Notes under the pieces: model-generated
What the model was told of the DNA's origin: nothing
What the model saw: only the letters and a program-made list of their open reading frames with translations
Databases searched by the model: none
Assembly (NCBI RefSeq): GCF_009389715.1
Contig: NC_052394.1
Span: 20,090,899-20,154,898, forward strand
Direction of reading: 5' to 3'
DNA from: Phoenix dactylifera
Lineage: Eukaryota > Streptophyta > Magnoliopsida > Arecales > Arecaceae
Length of the DNA stretch: 64,000 nt
In this document: one piece after another, positions 23,685-35,849 of the stretch
Layout: each line of letters starts with the position of its first letter
Position numbering within the stretch: position 1 is the stretch's first letter
Position numbers and translations under genes: made by a program

Positions 23685-26600
23685 TCATGATGAGCCCACA
23701 GCATCTATATAGTCTAACAGAGCATCCACATGTGGGGTTACCACTGCATGCTTGTCAATCTCCCCTAGGATGCAGCAGTGTTTCTCCTTAGTATTAATTG
23801 CTGCAACATCTTGGGCAAATACACAGTCCACGCCGGGAGAAACCTGTGTAAGACAAAGATTAAATCCTATAGAATGCTGTTCAAAAACAGAGTCAAAGAG
23901 AAACAAGCTTGATAAATAATGGGCTCGCAGACTCACATCAAAGAGCGCATCTCCTAGCTTCATCTTAACTTTCCCACTCTTGTACACCATTAATTTTCCC
24001 ATGTAGCCTGCTGGAAGCTCTTCCAATTTGCATCCCTTCAATGCATGGTCAATTTTGCGAATATTATCTTTGGTGTCTGCTTCTGCGGCCGACTTCACCA
24101 TTGGAAGAGTTGTAGGCATTTGGAAAAAAAGCATTTGTGGTTCTTCCCTCTTTTTCTGCCATTGCTCAAGTGTGAAAAACTGCAAGCAACAAATATAACA
24201 GATGTTATCTGATTCAGAAATACATACCATCAGTCCAAGCTCCTCAGCTGGATTGATCTCAGCTTCATCTAGACCTGACCTTGCAGAAGCCTCTCCAAAC
24301 TCCTCCTCATCAAGAATTTCTGAGACGAAATAGGCGCCGTTAATGCGACAAGGATGGAGCACTCTAATACAAGCACCATTGAATCAAAGTTTACCTGGGT
24401 TCCCTGAGTAGGGCCTCCTGAGAGGAAGAGTAACGGGATAATACGAATGACTGTAATCCTGCAATAGGAACCAGAGAAGTGAAAAATCATAGGGGTTACC
24501 AAGGAGAGAGAAATGGAAATGGTGCTCCAGTCGCTCACCCAAGGCTCAAAATATTCTTTTTCTATCTTTGGGGCTGATGCTCCAAAACCATCTATTATAG
24601 TTATAAAAAAAATCAAAAAGGGGTCAGACCGTTTATGCTTCCCACACTGCCAGACTTGGAAAGAGAATGAGAATAGAAGATGGTAGTTGAAAATGATACC
24701 TTGATATTGGTTTCCAGAAAAAGGACCTCTGGAAAATGACCTTGCTAGCGAGGAACTTCCAGGTCCAAATGCAATTCGCGATGAAGCACCTACAATGATG
24801 AGACAAATACAAGGAATCAACCTGAACAATAATTGAAAATTGACATGACCACTGTGGAGAGATAACTGGTCCCACATCTATCTTCTGCAGAAAAATGTAA
24901 TGAGCCATGAAGGTAACTCTATGCAAATTGCTAGTCTCCAACAAGGGTTTTAGCATTGCTCATGGACAAGCAAGAATCCTGATTCTATCATTTCAGCTTT
25001 GTCCTCTCACAAATCCGGAGGCAGATTAAATTCTACGCCGTGACTTCATCATGTCAATCCTATGGTTGCTACATGTGATCCCTCAGGGGCTATTCTTTAA
25101 GACTTAACAGGATAGACTGACAGAGGGTCTAGTTGTGAGAAAACCAACTGTTAAATTTTAGGGAACCCTGCACTTAATGCTGTCCCTGGCTACCATAAGT
25201 TCCTATAGTGTGAACTCACTAGAAATATAGGCCAATAGTTCTAGTGGCATCATGATGGATCTTGTGGAGTACAGTTATAAAATAAGCTGAGTACAGAGGA
25301 TTAAGACCTTGAAGAATCTAAAAAAGCATAGCCTCAACATAGAACAACTAAAAGAATGTCAAGTCCTTTTGCAAGGAATGTCAAAAGAAGAGTCATACAT
25401 TTTTGCTCAGCACATATCTCCTAGTATCCCTTCTAATCTAACAAAATAAGGCAAGAAAAAGGAGTAGTAGTAGTATGGGGCAAACTCTACCTGACTCAAA
25501 CAGCATAGCCTCCACATAGAACAACTAAAATTTTTTGCTCAGCACATATCTCCTGGTATCCCTTCTAATCTGACAAAATAAGGCAAGGAGGGGGAGAAGA
25601 AGAAGAAGATGATGATGACGATGAAGAAGAGGGAAGTGGGGGACTCTACTTGACTCAAAGAGCATAGCCTCCACATAGAAGAGCTAAAAGAATGTCAAGT
25701 CATTTTGCAAGGAATGTCAAAAGAAAAGTCATAAATTTTTGCTCAGCATATAGCTCCTAGTATTCCTTCTAATCTAACAAAATAAGGCAATAAACAGAGC
25801 TGATTTTCTGCAAGCTCCTAAGCATTGCATTGTTGTGAGATATTTACACAAAAAAAAAAAGAAGAAAAATTCTCAATCTGCTCATGACCACGGCATGAAA
25901 TGCCAGTCAGGCCAGTCAGTCACCAGCAGAATTGACATCTAAATTATTGAATAAAAAATAGGTGGCAAACATCTCCCTTTTCATCAAAAAAAGAATTGAC
26001 ATCTAAATGTTACCAAAAAGATATCAAAATGTTTATAAAAAATATCTGAATCTTCCAAGCAAATCTACAGAAAAAGAAGATAACTCGTCACTGAATCTTG
26101 GGAACATTAAAAAAAAATAGCTTGCAAGATGCATATCGAGTCAAAGTTAGTGTTGGCTAACTCCTAATTTTTGGCAACCACCTACTTTCCTAGTGCACCT
26201 AAAATGCAAGATCATGATATCTTAGAAAGAAGACTAAAATAAAGATTTGATAATAGACAGACCCTCAGAAGACTCTCACATCCCCTTTGAATAGCCCCTG
26301 AGCAGACACTCCATATTCCTAGAAAATATCCTATGTCATTTTAATTCCTTAAAAATATTGATAAAACTTAAGACACCAAAAACAAGGATTTAGATGCTGT
26401 GATACATATTGGTCCATACCACCTTGGACCCACTGGTTTGTGGTGCATATTGGTGGTTGACACATATCAGCATACATGTTAAGGATCAATACAGATCCAT
26501 ACCATGCATATTAGTGGGTGGGAACTTTCTAACCTGCTTGAATCACTCAAAAAAGTGTCTGAGTTAGATTGCTAAGTGGAGCCATGAAGCTCAAATTTGG

Positions 26601-29245
26601 TCCAAGTCACATCTCAAAAAAAAGTGAAAATGCATTTTGAAAGTCTTCTGTAACAAAAATTTATGAATTTGTTTGGTGTAGATGTTCAGCAAACTCACTA
26701 TCCACCTAATACCCACCCATCAAGCTTTGACCCAATTCCTTCCCAACTTCAAACTTTGGCCTAACATTATTTGGCATGTAGTCTAATGTGTTGTTCATGC
26801 AAGTCGACATAGACCAACATATGCAATGCCAGTATCTTATCAGCAAAGGACATGGCTCTATTTCAGTGCATGTTTGTTTCAGTGCATGTTTCCTTGTTGT
26901 GTCCATGCTTTAGTGCATGCCAAGCATTAGTGCGACACTTACTAGTGCCAGACAGCATGGTACCAATGCATGACACTTGAAACCAAAGTACGTTGTATCA
27001 ATCCGAACTGAACGGTACTAAGCGTATTGTACCGGTTCGGTATCGGTACTCGGTACAGGTGATGTACCTACACTCGGTACACTAAAAAAATTTCATACCA
27101 TACTGTACTGATATTGTACTAGTGTGGCACCAGTATGGATTTCGGTACCAAGATGGCGAACTTTGCTTGAAACCCTAGTTTAAGCTTATTATGAAAAGCA
27201 CTTTGAAAACCTCACTAAATCATTAAGCTAAAAAAACTTATTATTGGTCCAAAATGCCACAACCTTTACTGCTTCTACAACATCCAGAACACTCACATTC
27301 CTACTATCTTCCCTCAATACAGCAGTCATCTTTTTAGAAAGCAATGTGATAAGGTTTCCTAAGTCCTAACCACAATCACATAACTATAAAGAATTTGACC
27401 ATTCCACAATTAGTTTTCTATCTTCGGACAGAGCCCCCTTGACAGCCCAACTTCCTTATTCAATTTTCCCTTTCATTTCAAATAGTACTTCACCATCCCA
27501 AATCAGCCCAAATCCAATAGTGCACTTTTCTCCTAAAAGATATCTCATATATCCAAACCAAGACAATAATCATCACAATTATCATAGTAAGTAACCAGCA
27601 TTTGCACCACACATTCCCTCCATCCACCAATCCTCAACCCCAACCCGAACATAATACGCATATGGAATAAGAAAGGGGAAGAATTTAAGACCACTGAGCA
27701 AGAAAAATGAGAGAAGAGGGCACAGGAATCTGGTTAATGCAATGAATTACAAGTCCAAAGACTTTTGGGGAGTTCTTCCATTAAGTCAGTTCTTTAAAAA
27801 ACTGAACCCATGAAAGTTGGAATGTAATAATGAAATAGCCTTTATCAGAATGTGGCAAATATGAGGGAGGGAATTTATCTTTAAATCAGCTTTTGAAGAT
27901 GTCTTCTCAATGGTAAATAAGTAGATGCAGTGTATTCAGGATTGGAACCCTATAATATTAATTTCATTGTGCATGTGCACCTTCTTCATCCTCATAGAGT
28001 GAAGTACCTTCTTAGATGACCGATGCAAATATTTGGATGTAAGAAATGAGGAACACCCACAGTTTGAGCATTTAAGTTTCAAAAAATACTTGAATACTCC
28101 CAAAAGATGACATAGATTTTGAGTTTAAAATTACAATAATACATTGACCCACAACAACTAATAGGGTTATCCAACCCAACATTTTAGAACTACTTGATTT
28201 TGGTAACTACATAAACTACCACATATGCCTTTCTAGAGCTTCAAAAGCATTATGCTAACTACATTATTTGTGAAACTGGAATAAGTCAAAGGGTAGGCCT
28301 GAAATTGAAAAAACCAGTAGATGGAAGAGACTGTAACTACTTTTTACTGGGGAAAAACTATGGAAATTATTAATAACTATAATATTTATGAAAAAAATAA
28401 ATTTGAAAATTACCATATTTGCTTACACCATAGTACCAACTAGGTTAATCCACTAATGACAATTTCTATACTAAAAATTTAAATATCTTTTCATGGGGGA
28501 ATCAAAATAGATTTTCTATTGACTACTATTGTATGGATCCCAAACACCCATCTACTTTTAAAGGCAACAGAATCAGGACGGAAAAATAAAAAATATACAC
28601 TTACAGAGTTGCTTTAAAACATAAAATGTTGCTGATAAGAATGATAATAAGACAAGCAATATGATAAATAACAAAATCTTATGCAAGGAAACAACTGAGT
28701 GAATTGCAATAACATAGTTTGAATGATCGGTCTCTACCTTTCCTCTCATTCTTAGGCATTCTCCTCCCAAAAGCATCATTAGCCTGCTGATTAATAGCTC
28801 TGGTTAAGGAGCCCACCATAAAATAATCCAGCGCTCATAAACCATTACACAAAGACAATGACAAAACTAAAAGTACCTTTGCACTGTTAAGCTTCGCCAG
28901 AAGCTCCTTATCAATAACATCATCCTTGGTCTCAGATGGTTCCCTACATGCAGTTTATATACATAAGTTCTATCAAAAGAAAATAAGGGACAAAAGAAAA
29001 AGAAACAACATCAAAAACTGCATTGTGATAACTAGAGACGTTTTGACTACGGCAGGGTTTGGAGGCTTGCGAGGTGGTATTTTTGGCACGAATTTCATCT
29101 GCATAATATGGAAGCATGTGAAGAAAGAGAGACAAAATCTAATCCTTTAACAAAACTACGAAAAAAATGGTGAAAAAGTAAAAGATTAAATAAAACAAAC
29201 CTTTCGAACAGGGACGCTTGGAGCTTTGCTTGATCCGTTCTTCAT
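23685..29245 (-). CDS. RPC4: DNA-directed RNA polymerase III subunit RPC4, ten exons
   Basis: RPC4 (yeast C53) forms the C37/C53-type subcomplex of Pol III and acts in initiation and termination in the nucleus. Exons on the minus strand: 29201-29245, 29040-29098, 28885-28943, 28738-28797, 24700-24789, 24539-24591, 24395-24458, 24228-24319, 23937-24179, 23685-23843; stop at 23685. This gives about 307 residues, the usual plant size. The N terminus is Ser/Lys/Pro-rich (VPVRK, KFVPKIPPRKPP). The C-terminal Rpc4 domain shows EKEYFEPW, YYPVTLPLRRPYSGNP, DEEEFGEA, FFQMPTTLPMVK, LPAGYMGKLMVYKSGKVKMK and LGEIDKHAVVTPHVDALL. The exon 3 end is uncertain: the better donor (AAAG/GTAC at 28877) does not keep frame with exon 4, whereas AACA/GTGC at 28885 does. 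Intron 4 is 3.9 kb. The gene is divergent from the PPR gene. Confidence 0.92.
25325..25795. repeat. Three tandem copies of a 140-177 bp repeat in RPC4 intron 4
   Basis: Copies begin AGCATAGCCT at 25325, 25502 and 25661. Each contains AGAACAACTAAAA-like text, TTTTTGCTCAGCACATATCT and CTTCTAATCTAACAAAATAA. Copies 1 and 2 are separated by expanded GTA and GAA/GAT simple repeats. There is no coding potential. Confidence 0.8.
26984..27165. mobile_element. hAT-like MITE in RPC4 intron 4, rich in GTAC
   Basis: A 182-bp segment has inverted ends CAAAGTACG and CGAACTTTG (8 of 9 paired) and a perfect 8-bp flanking duplication CTTGAAAC (26976-26983 and 27166-27173). An 8-bp duplication is the hAT signature; a 9-bp Mutator reading is possible if the last C is counted. 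About nine GTAC motifs lie inside. It has no transposase. Confidence 0.7.
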
Positions 29246-30725
29246 TGTATTTTCTCCAAAGAAAAGCAAGATGAATACAAGAGCACAAACGAATTAACTA
29301 GCGTTCTGTAAAAAAGAATGAAATTTATTCCAAAGTTATTTATGTACGATTAGGGAAAAGGGGAAAAAATATTCATTCGATCCATCGTTCAACGGTGGAG
29401 AATATCATCTTTAGAAGAAATGAAAAGGAGATCATCAAAAAGAAAACACTAAAACTTCAGAACCCGAAGAAAGATTCAAGCTTTAGCGCTGTAGAGGGAG
29501 AAAGAGGAGAATCGGGAAGGGACGAGCGTGAAGGGCAGGAAGGGTTTAAGTTTGAGCTTTTATAGGTTTAGGGTACGGCGGTCTAGTGGATCCGGATCCG
29601 GACCGAGAAAAGTCCCTGGTCCGGCTATTCAAGCATGCTTTAAGATTGGCGAAACCAAGGACGTGGCACTCGATGAGGCAATGCGTGTACGACCGCTTAT
29701 TAGACGCGTGTCTAGATTTTTTATTCCTCGCTTTCGCCCCCGTAGCCGCCGCCTTCCAGCCCCCCGACGCAGCAGGCGCCCGACGCTGCCGTAGCGGCCG
29801 CTGTAGGCCCTTTATGGACCGCCGGAAATCGGTCATCCAACGCCGTGTTGTTCGGATGTTGGGAAGCGGAATAGGACAGAGTGTCTCCTCCTAGACTACG
29901 AAGGTACGAATTTTAGGGTTTTGTGCTCGGAGTTTAGATTACTTCTTGACAATTCCTTTTCTAAACTCTTGGGTTTCCGTATGGTTCCCTGTCCATTTTT
30001 GTTAGCTTCCCTTCTTGACAATCCGGCGGCTTACCGGCCGTATTCCCAAAGAAATAATGACCCAAAGACAAAGGAGAAGGTGGAGAGGGTGCTCACCTTG
30101 CCTCCGGCGAGCTTCTCCGGCAAGCCCGACGGCGAACAACCCAAGCCTCTCACGGATCGCCTAGAACTCCAAATCTCTCTCTCTCCCCCTTTTTTTTTTC
30201 TTTTGAGAGAACCTCTCGGTTGGTGCCCTAGAAAGAGAGGGAGGAGGTCTTTTAAGAAAGAGGATTGGCCCAAATATAGTAGGGTTTGATCACCCTAAAT
30301 CTCTCCTTCCGGTGGATTCGGGAGGAGGGAGAAGAGTTTGAAACAAGGGAGGGAAAAGACTCCAATCGGGAGTCTCCCTCCCCCATTTTTCATGTGTTGG
30401 GCCGGCGCCCTTGCTCAGAGGCCGGCCCAAGCCCAATATGTGGGCCTTTACAGTCTGCATCTTCTGTCTCTCGACTAAGTTTAAATAGTACCACCTTGCA
30501 TTGAATCCGAGCAACCTGGTTTCTACTATGAAAATTTTCCTCAGAAAATCTAATGATGAAAGAAATGCTGTAATGCAGCCGGTCCAACTAAAATAAAAAT
30601 GCCATCCAAAACTTGTGGTGGATTTGGATCATTTAGTTCGGTTTCCATAATTGTCTTTGTATGGTACCACAGATAAGTCTTTTGAGAATCTGATTTCAAA
30701 TTTTGTAATATATTAGGAATGAAAG
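29246..30725. promoter_or_regulatory. Shared divergent promoter region of RPC4 and the PPR gene
   Basis: RPC4 starts leftward at 29245 and the PPR gene rightward at 30726. The spacer holds AAACCCTAA-like and TTAGGGTTT text on both sides (29926, 30283-30297), common near plant housekeeping promoters. It also carries four site II (TGGGCC/T, TCP-type) motifs at 30398-30403, 30424-30429, 30430-30435 and 30441-30446, about 280 bp before the PPR ATG. ORFs in it are low-complexity and overlap on both strands, so I do not call a gene. Confidence 0.5.
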
Positions 30726-32195
30726 ATGGCAATGCCTAGTCGTCCTGTAAGCAACAGCAGTATGAGAAGTTGGAAGTGGCCTCGCTCCCCATACAAAGGC
30801 AAGTGGCAGCAAACCTTCAGTGAGCTGCAAGCAATGGAAACACTGAAGAAGAAAGTATCGGAAGAAAAGGACACCCCAATCAACTTCATCTCCATCCTGA
30901 CTGATTGTTTTCGCAGCTATGACTCCGATCCAAGCCCCTCTGCATACTCCTTCATCATCAAATATTTGTTCGGGAGATGTCTTTTGGCGCACGTACCTCT
31001 GATTCTTGATCATCTTGAGAAAGTTGAAAATTTTGATGTTCCTGAGAGAATCTTTGTCAATGTCATACGAGATTATGGCAGACTTGACATGCTTCAGGAC
31101 GCTGTCGACATCTTCTTTAGAATTCCAAAGTTTCGATGCACCCCTTCTGTGATCTCTTTAAACTCTTTGCTCTCTATTCTGTGTAAGAAGGAGGAGGGCC
31201 TTCTTTTAGTCAGAGAGGTCCTGATGAAGACTCCAGAGATGAACATTCGACTCGAGGCCTCCACCTTTTGGATACTAATCAGAGCTCTTTGCAGGAATGG
31301 CCAAGTCTGCTCTGCAGTTGAGCTTCTTGACATAATGCCGCTTCACGAGTGCACTCCAGATGGAAAATTTTACTCATTGGTGCTTTGTTCGCTTTGTAAA
31401 CAAGCAGGTTCTTCTGAGGTAATGGACTTCTTGGAGGAAATGCGAAATGCTGATTTCTTGCCAACTCCGATAGAATATAACCGTGTAATTGATGTACTTG
31501 TTAGGGAAGGGAAAGTAGATGATGCCTACCATGCTCTTAACCAGATGAAGTCGGAGGGCAAGAGGCCAGATATTGTAAGCTATAACAGTATTCTAGATGG
31601 ATTTATCTTAGCAAATAATTTTCACATGGCAGATGAATTGTTTGATGAAATGCTCTTGATGGGTCTTGTCCCTGATGCTTTCACTTACAACACCTATATA
31701 AAGGGCCTTTGTAAGCAGGGCAATCTTGAACAAGCTTGTAAAATTGTCAGTTGCATGGAAAGAGCAGGATGCAAACCTGGTTTAGAGACCTTCAAAACAC
31801 TCATGGCCGGACACGTTAAAGCTGGAAAGGTGGGGAAAGCAAGAGACTTGATGAGTGAAATTCTCAAGAAGGGCTACCAGTGGGACTCGCATACTTATAC
31901 AATTTTAATTGAAGGATTGCTTGATGAAGGTGGAGTGGCTGAAGCGTATCAGTTGGCAACAGAGATGATATGCAAGGGGCTTACGCCAGGGCCTTCAACT
32001 TTTAATGCTTTGGTATGTGGCTTATGTGAGAAAGACTTGCTATATGAAGCAATGCAAGTGCAAAAAGAAATGACTAGCCGGTCTGTGACTCCCGATGCTA
32101 GGTCATGGGAAGCTCTCCTTGTAGGGTTCAAGTTGAGTTGCCCAGAAATTTCAGTTGATTTGGAGGACATCAGTGTGGAACCATCATCTTGCTGA
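30726..32195 (+). CDS. P-class pentatricopeptide repeat (PPR) protein, intronless
   Basis: 489 residues in a single exon; the ATG at 30726 is the first in frame and precedes the folded repeats. About eleven 35-residue PPR motifs run from about residue 75 to 455, many with the usual spacing and PD at the end (EGKRPDIVSYNSILDGF, GLVPDAFTYNTYIKGLCKQG, GCKPGLETFKTLMAG, GLTPGPSTFNALVCGLCEK, SVTPDARSWEALL). There is no E, DYW or SMR domain, so it is P class. Such proteins bind organellar RNA one base per repeat and act in splicing, stability or translation. The first 40 residues are basic and Ser-rich (SRPVSNSSMRSWKWPRSPYK), fitting an organelle targeting region, probably mitochondrial; that is inference. 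It resembles the Arabidopsis At2g38420 type from memory only. The frame is intact. Confidence 0.93.
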   Translation: MAMPSRPVSNSSMRSWKWPRSPYKGKWQQTFSELQAMETLKKKVSEEKDTPINFISILTDCFRSYDSDPSPSAYSFIIKYLFGRCLLAHVPLILDHLEKVENFDVPERIFVNVIRDYGRLDMLQDAVDIFFRIPKFRCTPSVISLNSLLSILCKKEEGLLLVREVLMKTPEMNIRLEASTFWILIRALCRNGQVCSAVELLDIMPLHECTPDGKFYSLVLCSLCKQAGSSEVMDFLEEMRNADFLPTPIEYNRVIDVLVREGKVDDAYHALNQMKSEGKRPDIVSYNSILDGFILANNFHMADELFDEMLLMGLVPDAFTYNTYIKGLCKQGNLEQACKIVSCMERAGCKPGLETFKTLMAGHVKAGKVGKARDLMSEILKKGYQWDSHTYTILIEGLLDEGGVAEAYQLATEMICKGLTPGPSTFNALVCGLCEKDLLYEAMQVQKEMTSRSVTPDARSWEALLVGFKLSCPEISVDLEDISVEPSSC

Positions 32196-34304
32196 GGCCT
32201 CTGAATCTCTTTTGTTTGTGATTATTTGTGATTACATAAAAATGACAGCCTTATTTGGTAACAAATATTGTTCTTGGAACTAGAGCATGAAAGCTTCGAA
32301 TCAAGTTGTATAAACCTAAACTGATCTTGAAAATATTATCAGCAATTACCATAGGCCCTTAATGCCTTTCTGCTTTTCAATGTTTTAATGTATGGGGTGG
32401 TGCAATATTCTGATGGACCTTAAAAATCATTACCTTGACAAAATCAGGAACACACTTCATAGATAATGCATTCAATGCTTGGGTTGCAGGCAATATTTCT
32501 TGTATGTATAATGGAATGGCAAGCCAGTCTTTGCTATCCAAGGCTAGGATGGGGTGTCTGTTCATCACCTTTGAAAGCCATTTGGTAGTAAAGTATGTCA
32601 TGTGAATCTTCCTTGAAGATGCTGTTGTATTATTTTTAATAATATCCAGTGAATGTGCATGATGGATCATTCAAATCAAGAATCTCCATCATTGATAATA
32701 ACTTAAAATTTACAACCGAGCACTTGCTCTAATGGTATCACCTCTTAGGACTTGGGCAAGGGAAAAGGGGTTTGGTTCCAATTGGAGTCAACCCTTAAGA
32801 GCGGGTCGGGTATAGGATACAATGGTCAGGGATTGGCCCTCCTAATCTCGAAAAGCAATTGTAATGACTTCAATTTTCAAAACCATAAGCTAAGTCTAAT
32901 CATTTATCATGTATTAGTAGAATAATTTAATTTGTAGTTTATAGGTTCTTCATCTACTATAACATTATAGGAAAGGATGCTGCCATGTTTTCCTAACAAT
33001 CTCCCCGGAAATGATAAAAGAGATAAATAATTGTTAGGGCAACTGTTCGGCACCTTCTCTCCTTAGGAGAGGTTTCAGGTTCAATCCTGCAGAGTGCAAA
33101 CAATGATGGTATTTCTCAAGCAAAGATACAATATGGGAAAAGAGTGGACCTCCAAAAATGGCTCATCCTAACACCTCTGCGAAGCTTGAGACGGTAGATA
33201 GTTTTGCATCATGAGGCTGTTAATGTTTGAAAATAGTTTGGGTTCGGCCTAACGGAGCCTAAGATGGCCTCTACTGGTCCATATTCATCAAGTACACTAG
33301 TAAGGATCTACTATTGCTGATAAATCTTGGATCCTGTCCATGCTCTGGTGTTTGTAAGTCTTTCACAAATCTCATCATCTCTATGTAAGTCTGCAGACCC
33401 ATTCCATGCTAATTATTTTGGAGTAATCTTGCCATCATGGAGGCCGTGGAGAACAAGATTAGATTCTAGTAAAGTCATTTGATCAAACTGTTGTTTTCAT
33501 GAACAAAAGCTTAGAATTTAGAGTATGTTATTATTTTTTACTGATCATAATTAGAGAACATTATTCGCAAGTTTTTCTGGGAAAAGATCTTTGGGTGCTA
33601 ACTTTAGTGATTTGGATGATTCCGTGTCTTGGCCCTTGAAAAAAGGTGGCAGCTGCTGCAAACTAAGCTGAGCTTTTCCTTTTGCATACTGGAGATGAAA
33701 TATCATGTAATTGATGGACGCAATTCAAACAAGTATTTTTCTTCAGCAGAGAAAACAAACAAAAAAAAAAGGTTGGATGATTTGTTAGCTAGTGGTGTTG
33801 ATGTGAGATATCTAAGTTTCCTCTTGGTCCGAGCCGCCAAGGAGAGGAAGGAAATGATAAGAGGAATCTGACACCAGTAATGGCTATGAAACTTTGGACA
33901 CCTTGTATGAGAAAATAAATCAATTTTCTTTTCTGGACAGAGAAAGGAAGGCCACTGGCGCTAAAATTACCTGAGTTTTAATTATAAGGAATGTGTCATC
34001 GTAGAATCAAGTCCTGAGCCACTGAATGTTAAATAGAGGAGTGCAATCACTAGGACAAACCCTAGTTTACAATAACCAGTCTTTTTTTGCTCATTGACAT
34101 GTAGTAGGCATGCAAGGTGAGTCCTTCAAGTCTAATCAATTTGAAGCCAAGGGGACAAGAAATGAGAGTACGAATTCGTCGCCTTACATCTTTGTTGGGT
34201 CTTCTCATATTTGTCAATTGACAGGTGATTCTTTATTGTTTGTATCTATTTCATCAAAAAACAAAGCAAGAATTGATGGTTCTCATGAATAGTGCTATAT
34301 ATGC
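32196..34304. other. Spacer between the PPR gene and the gypsy element, with two SINE-like segments
   Basis: The PPR 3' UTR should lie just after 32195. At about 32713-32890 a segment reads GAGCACTTGCTCTAATGG...GGTTTGGTTCCAATTGG, and at about 33030-33100 another reads GGCAACTG...AGGTTCAATCCTGC. Both resemble degenerate tRNA-type A and B boxes (the second B box fits GGTTCRANNCC) and may be SINE relics. No other gene was seen. Confidence 0.4.
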
Positions 34305-34316
34305 TGTGAAGACCCG

Positions 34317-34349
34317 AACTGAAGTCGGCAAGGAGTGCCGACTTCAGTT
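34317..34349. other. Perfect 14-bp hairpin near the gypsy LTR start
   Basis: AACTGAAGTCGGCA (34317-34330) pairs perfectly with TGCCGACTTCAGTT (34336-34349) around a 5-base loop AGGAG, beginning 12 bases inside the LTR. The same hairpin is at 41449-41481 in the 3' LTR. Confidence 0.9.
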
Positions 34350-34433
34350 GGGTCATCGTGGTTTGCCCACGAAGACCACGCCGGCCGAACGGCCAGCGAG
34401 ATCTCCGCCCCACCCCCCCTCTTCCCTCTTCCC

Positions 34434-34466
<33 letters not shown>

Positions 34467-35849
34467 CCTTTCTCTTTTCTCTGAGAGCCCATTCCTTCCT
34501 CTTCTTTTTTTCCCTCTTTTGAGAAGATCGCCGGAGCCGTAGCCGCCGCCGGAGCCGCCATCACCGCCGGGAACCCACTCGTCGACGACCGGAGGTGAGG
34601 AAAACAACCTATCTATTTGTTTTATGGATTTAAGGGGAGAGAAAAGATGGGGAGCCATTCGGTTTTACCTTCCCCTGTTTCGGGGAAGATTTGGTTAATT
34701 TTGGCCGGCCGACGGTGGCCGGCCGGGGTCAATCCGGCCGAAACGAGTTCGGCCGGAGGTGGGTGAACAGGGGCCGGGCTTTCCAGCCCCGGCCTCTCTC
34801 TTTCCTTCCCTTCTTCCTCCCTTTCTTCCTCTCCTTCTCCTCTTCTCTTCTTCTTCTTCCCTTCCGCCGCCTGTGACAGCACAGTGGCCGGCAGCGGCTG
34901 GCCGAGCGCCGCCGCCGAGGGCCACGGTCGGCCGCCGAGGGCCGACCGGAACCACCAGCCATCTCCTTCTTCTTCTCCTCCTTCTTCTTCTTCTTCTTCT
35001 CCTTCTTCCTATTCTTCTTCTTCTTCTTCTTCTTCTCTTTCTTCTTCTTCTTCTTTCTTCGATCTGGGTGTTTTTCCTTGCTTTGAAATCCGTGCCTTAA
35101 TGGTGAACCAGATTTTGAATCGGGTCTAAACTGTGAACCGGTTCCACCTATTCCGTGAATGGGTTCTGATTAGGGTCTGAATCTGAGTCAAGAATTTGGG
35201 TTGGGGGTCTGTTTTTGGGCTGAGTTGGGCTTGATTGGATCTGTGGGCTGGTTTGATTTGGGCCCGAGATCTGATCTGGACCTGTAATCTGGTTTGGTTC
35301 AATTGGGCCTAATCTGTGTTGAGCCACAATTGGTTTTGGGTTTAAAGGATTCTGATTTTAGGGTCTATGTTTGATCTTGGGGGCCCATTCTTGGATCTAT
35401 GAACTTAGGAGTTTAAGGGTTTGAAAAATAGTTTAAATTATGTTTCTTAATTAATTAAATAATTAATATTTATGTTTAATCAGGGGTTCGTGATATCTGT
35501 GGCAGGAATTTTTAAGCGAGCCCAGGTAGGTGACTTATTGCTTTAAAATCGAATTATAACATGTATCTTGCATATCTTGATGTTATGGTTTATTCTTGGC
35601 ATTATGTGTTAGAATTAGAATTAAATATTTATTTTTTTTATAAACTGCTATGTGACTTATTATTGGGAGCATGTTCATGACTTTGATTTGGAAATTCACG
35701 ATGTGGAAAATTTATTTATTGATTTTTAAAGACCGCGTGACTATAGTCTAGACCCCGCCAATGGGATGATACGTTGGCCCTGTCGACTTGTACTGAGGAA
35801 CTGGTTCCGACACCGTGACCACCGGTGATAGAATAGTGGCGGCACAGGG

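Noticed and set aside
25325-25795. CRISPR-like spaced repeats
   Set aside because: Units are long (about 140-177 bp), diverged and tandem inside a plant intron.
28573-28779. Minus-strand ORF with a hydrophobic tail
   Set aside because: It is RPC4 exon 4 read in the wrong frame and extended into the intron.
29528-30289. ORFs in the RPC4/PPR spacer as a small gene
   Set aside because: Overlapping frames on both strands, Arg/Pro-rich, no conserved motif; better explained as promoter and leader sequence.
34225-35129. Several Ser/Leu-, Arg- or Glu-rich ORFs (and copies at 41313-42261)
   Set aside because: They lie inside the gypsy LTRs and are translations of CT, CTTC and GGCC runs; both LTRs give the same set.
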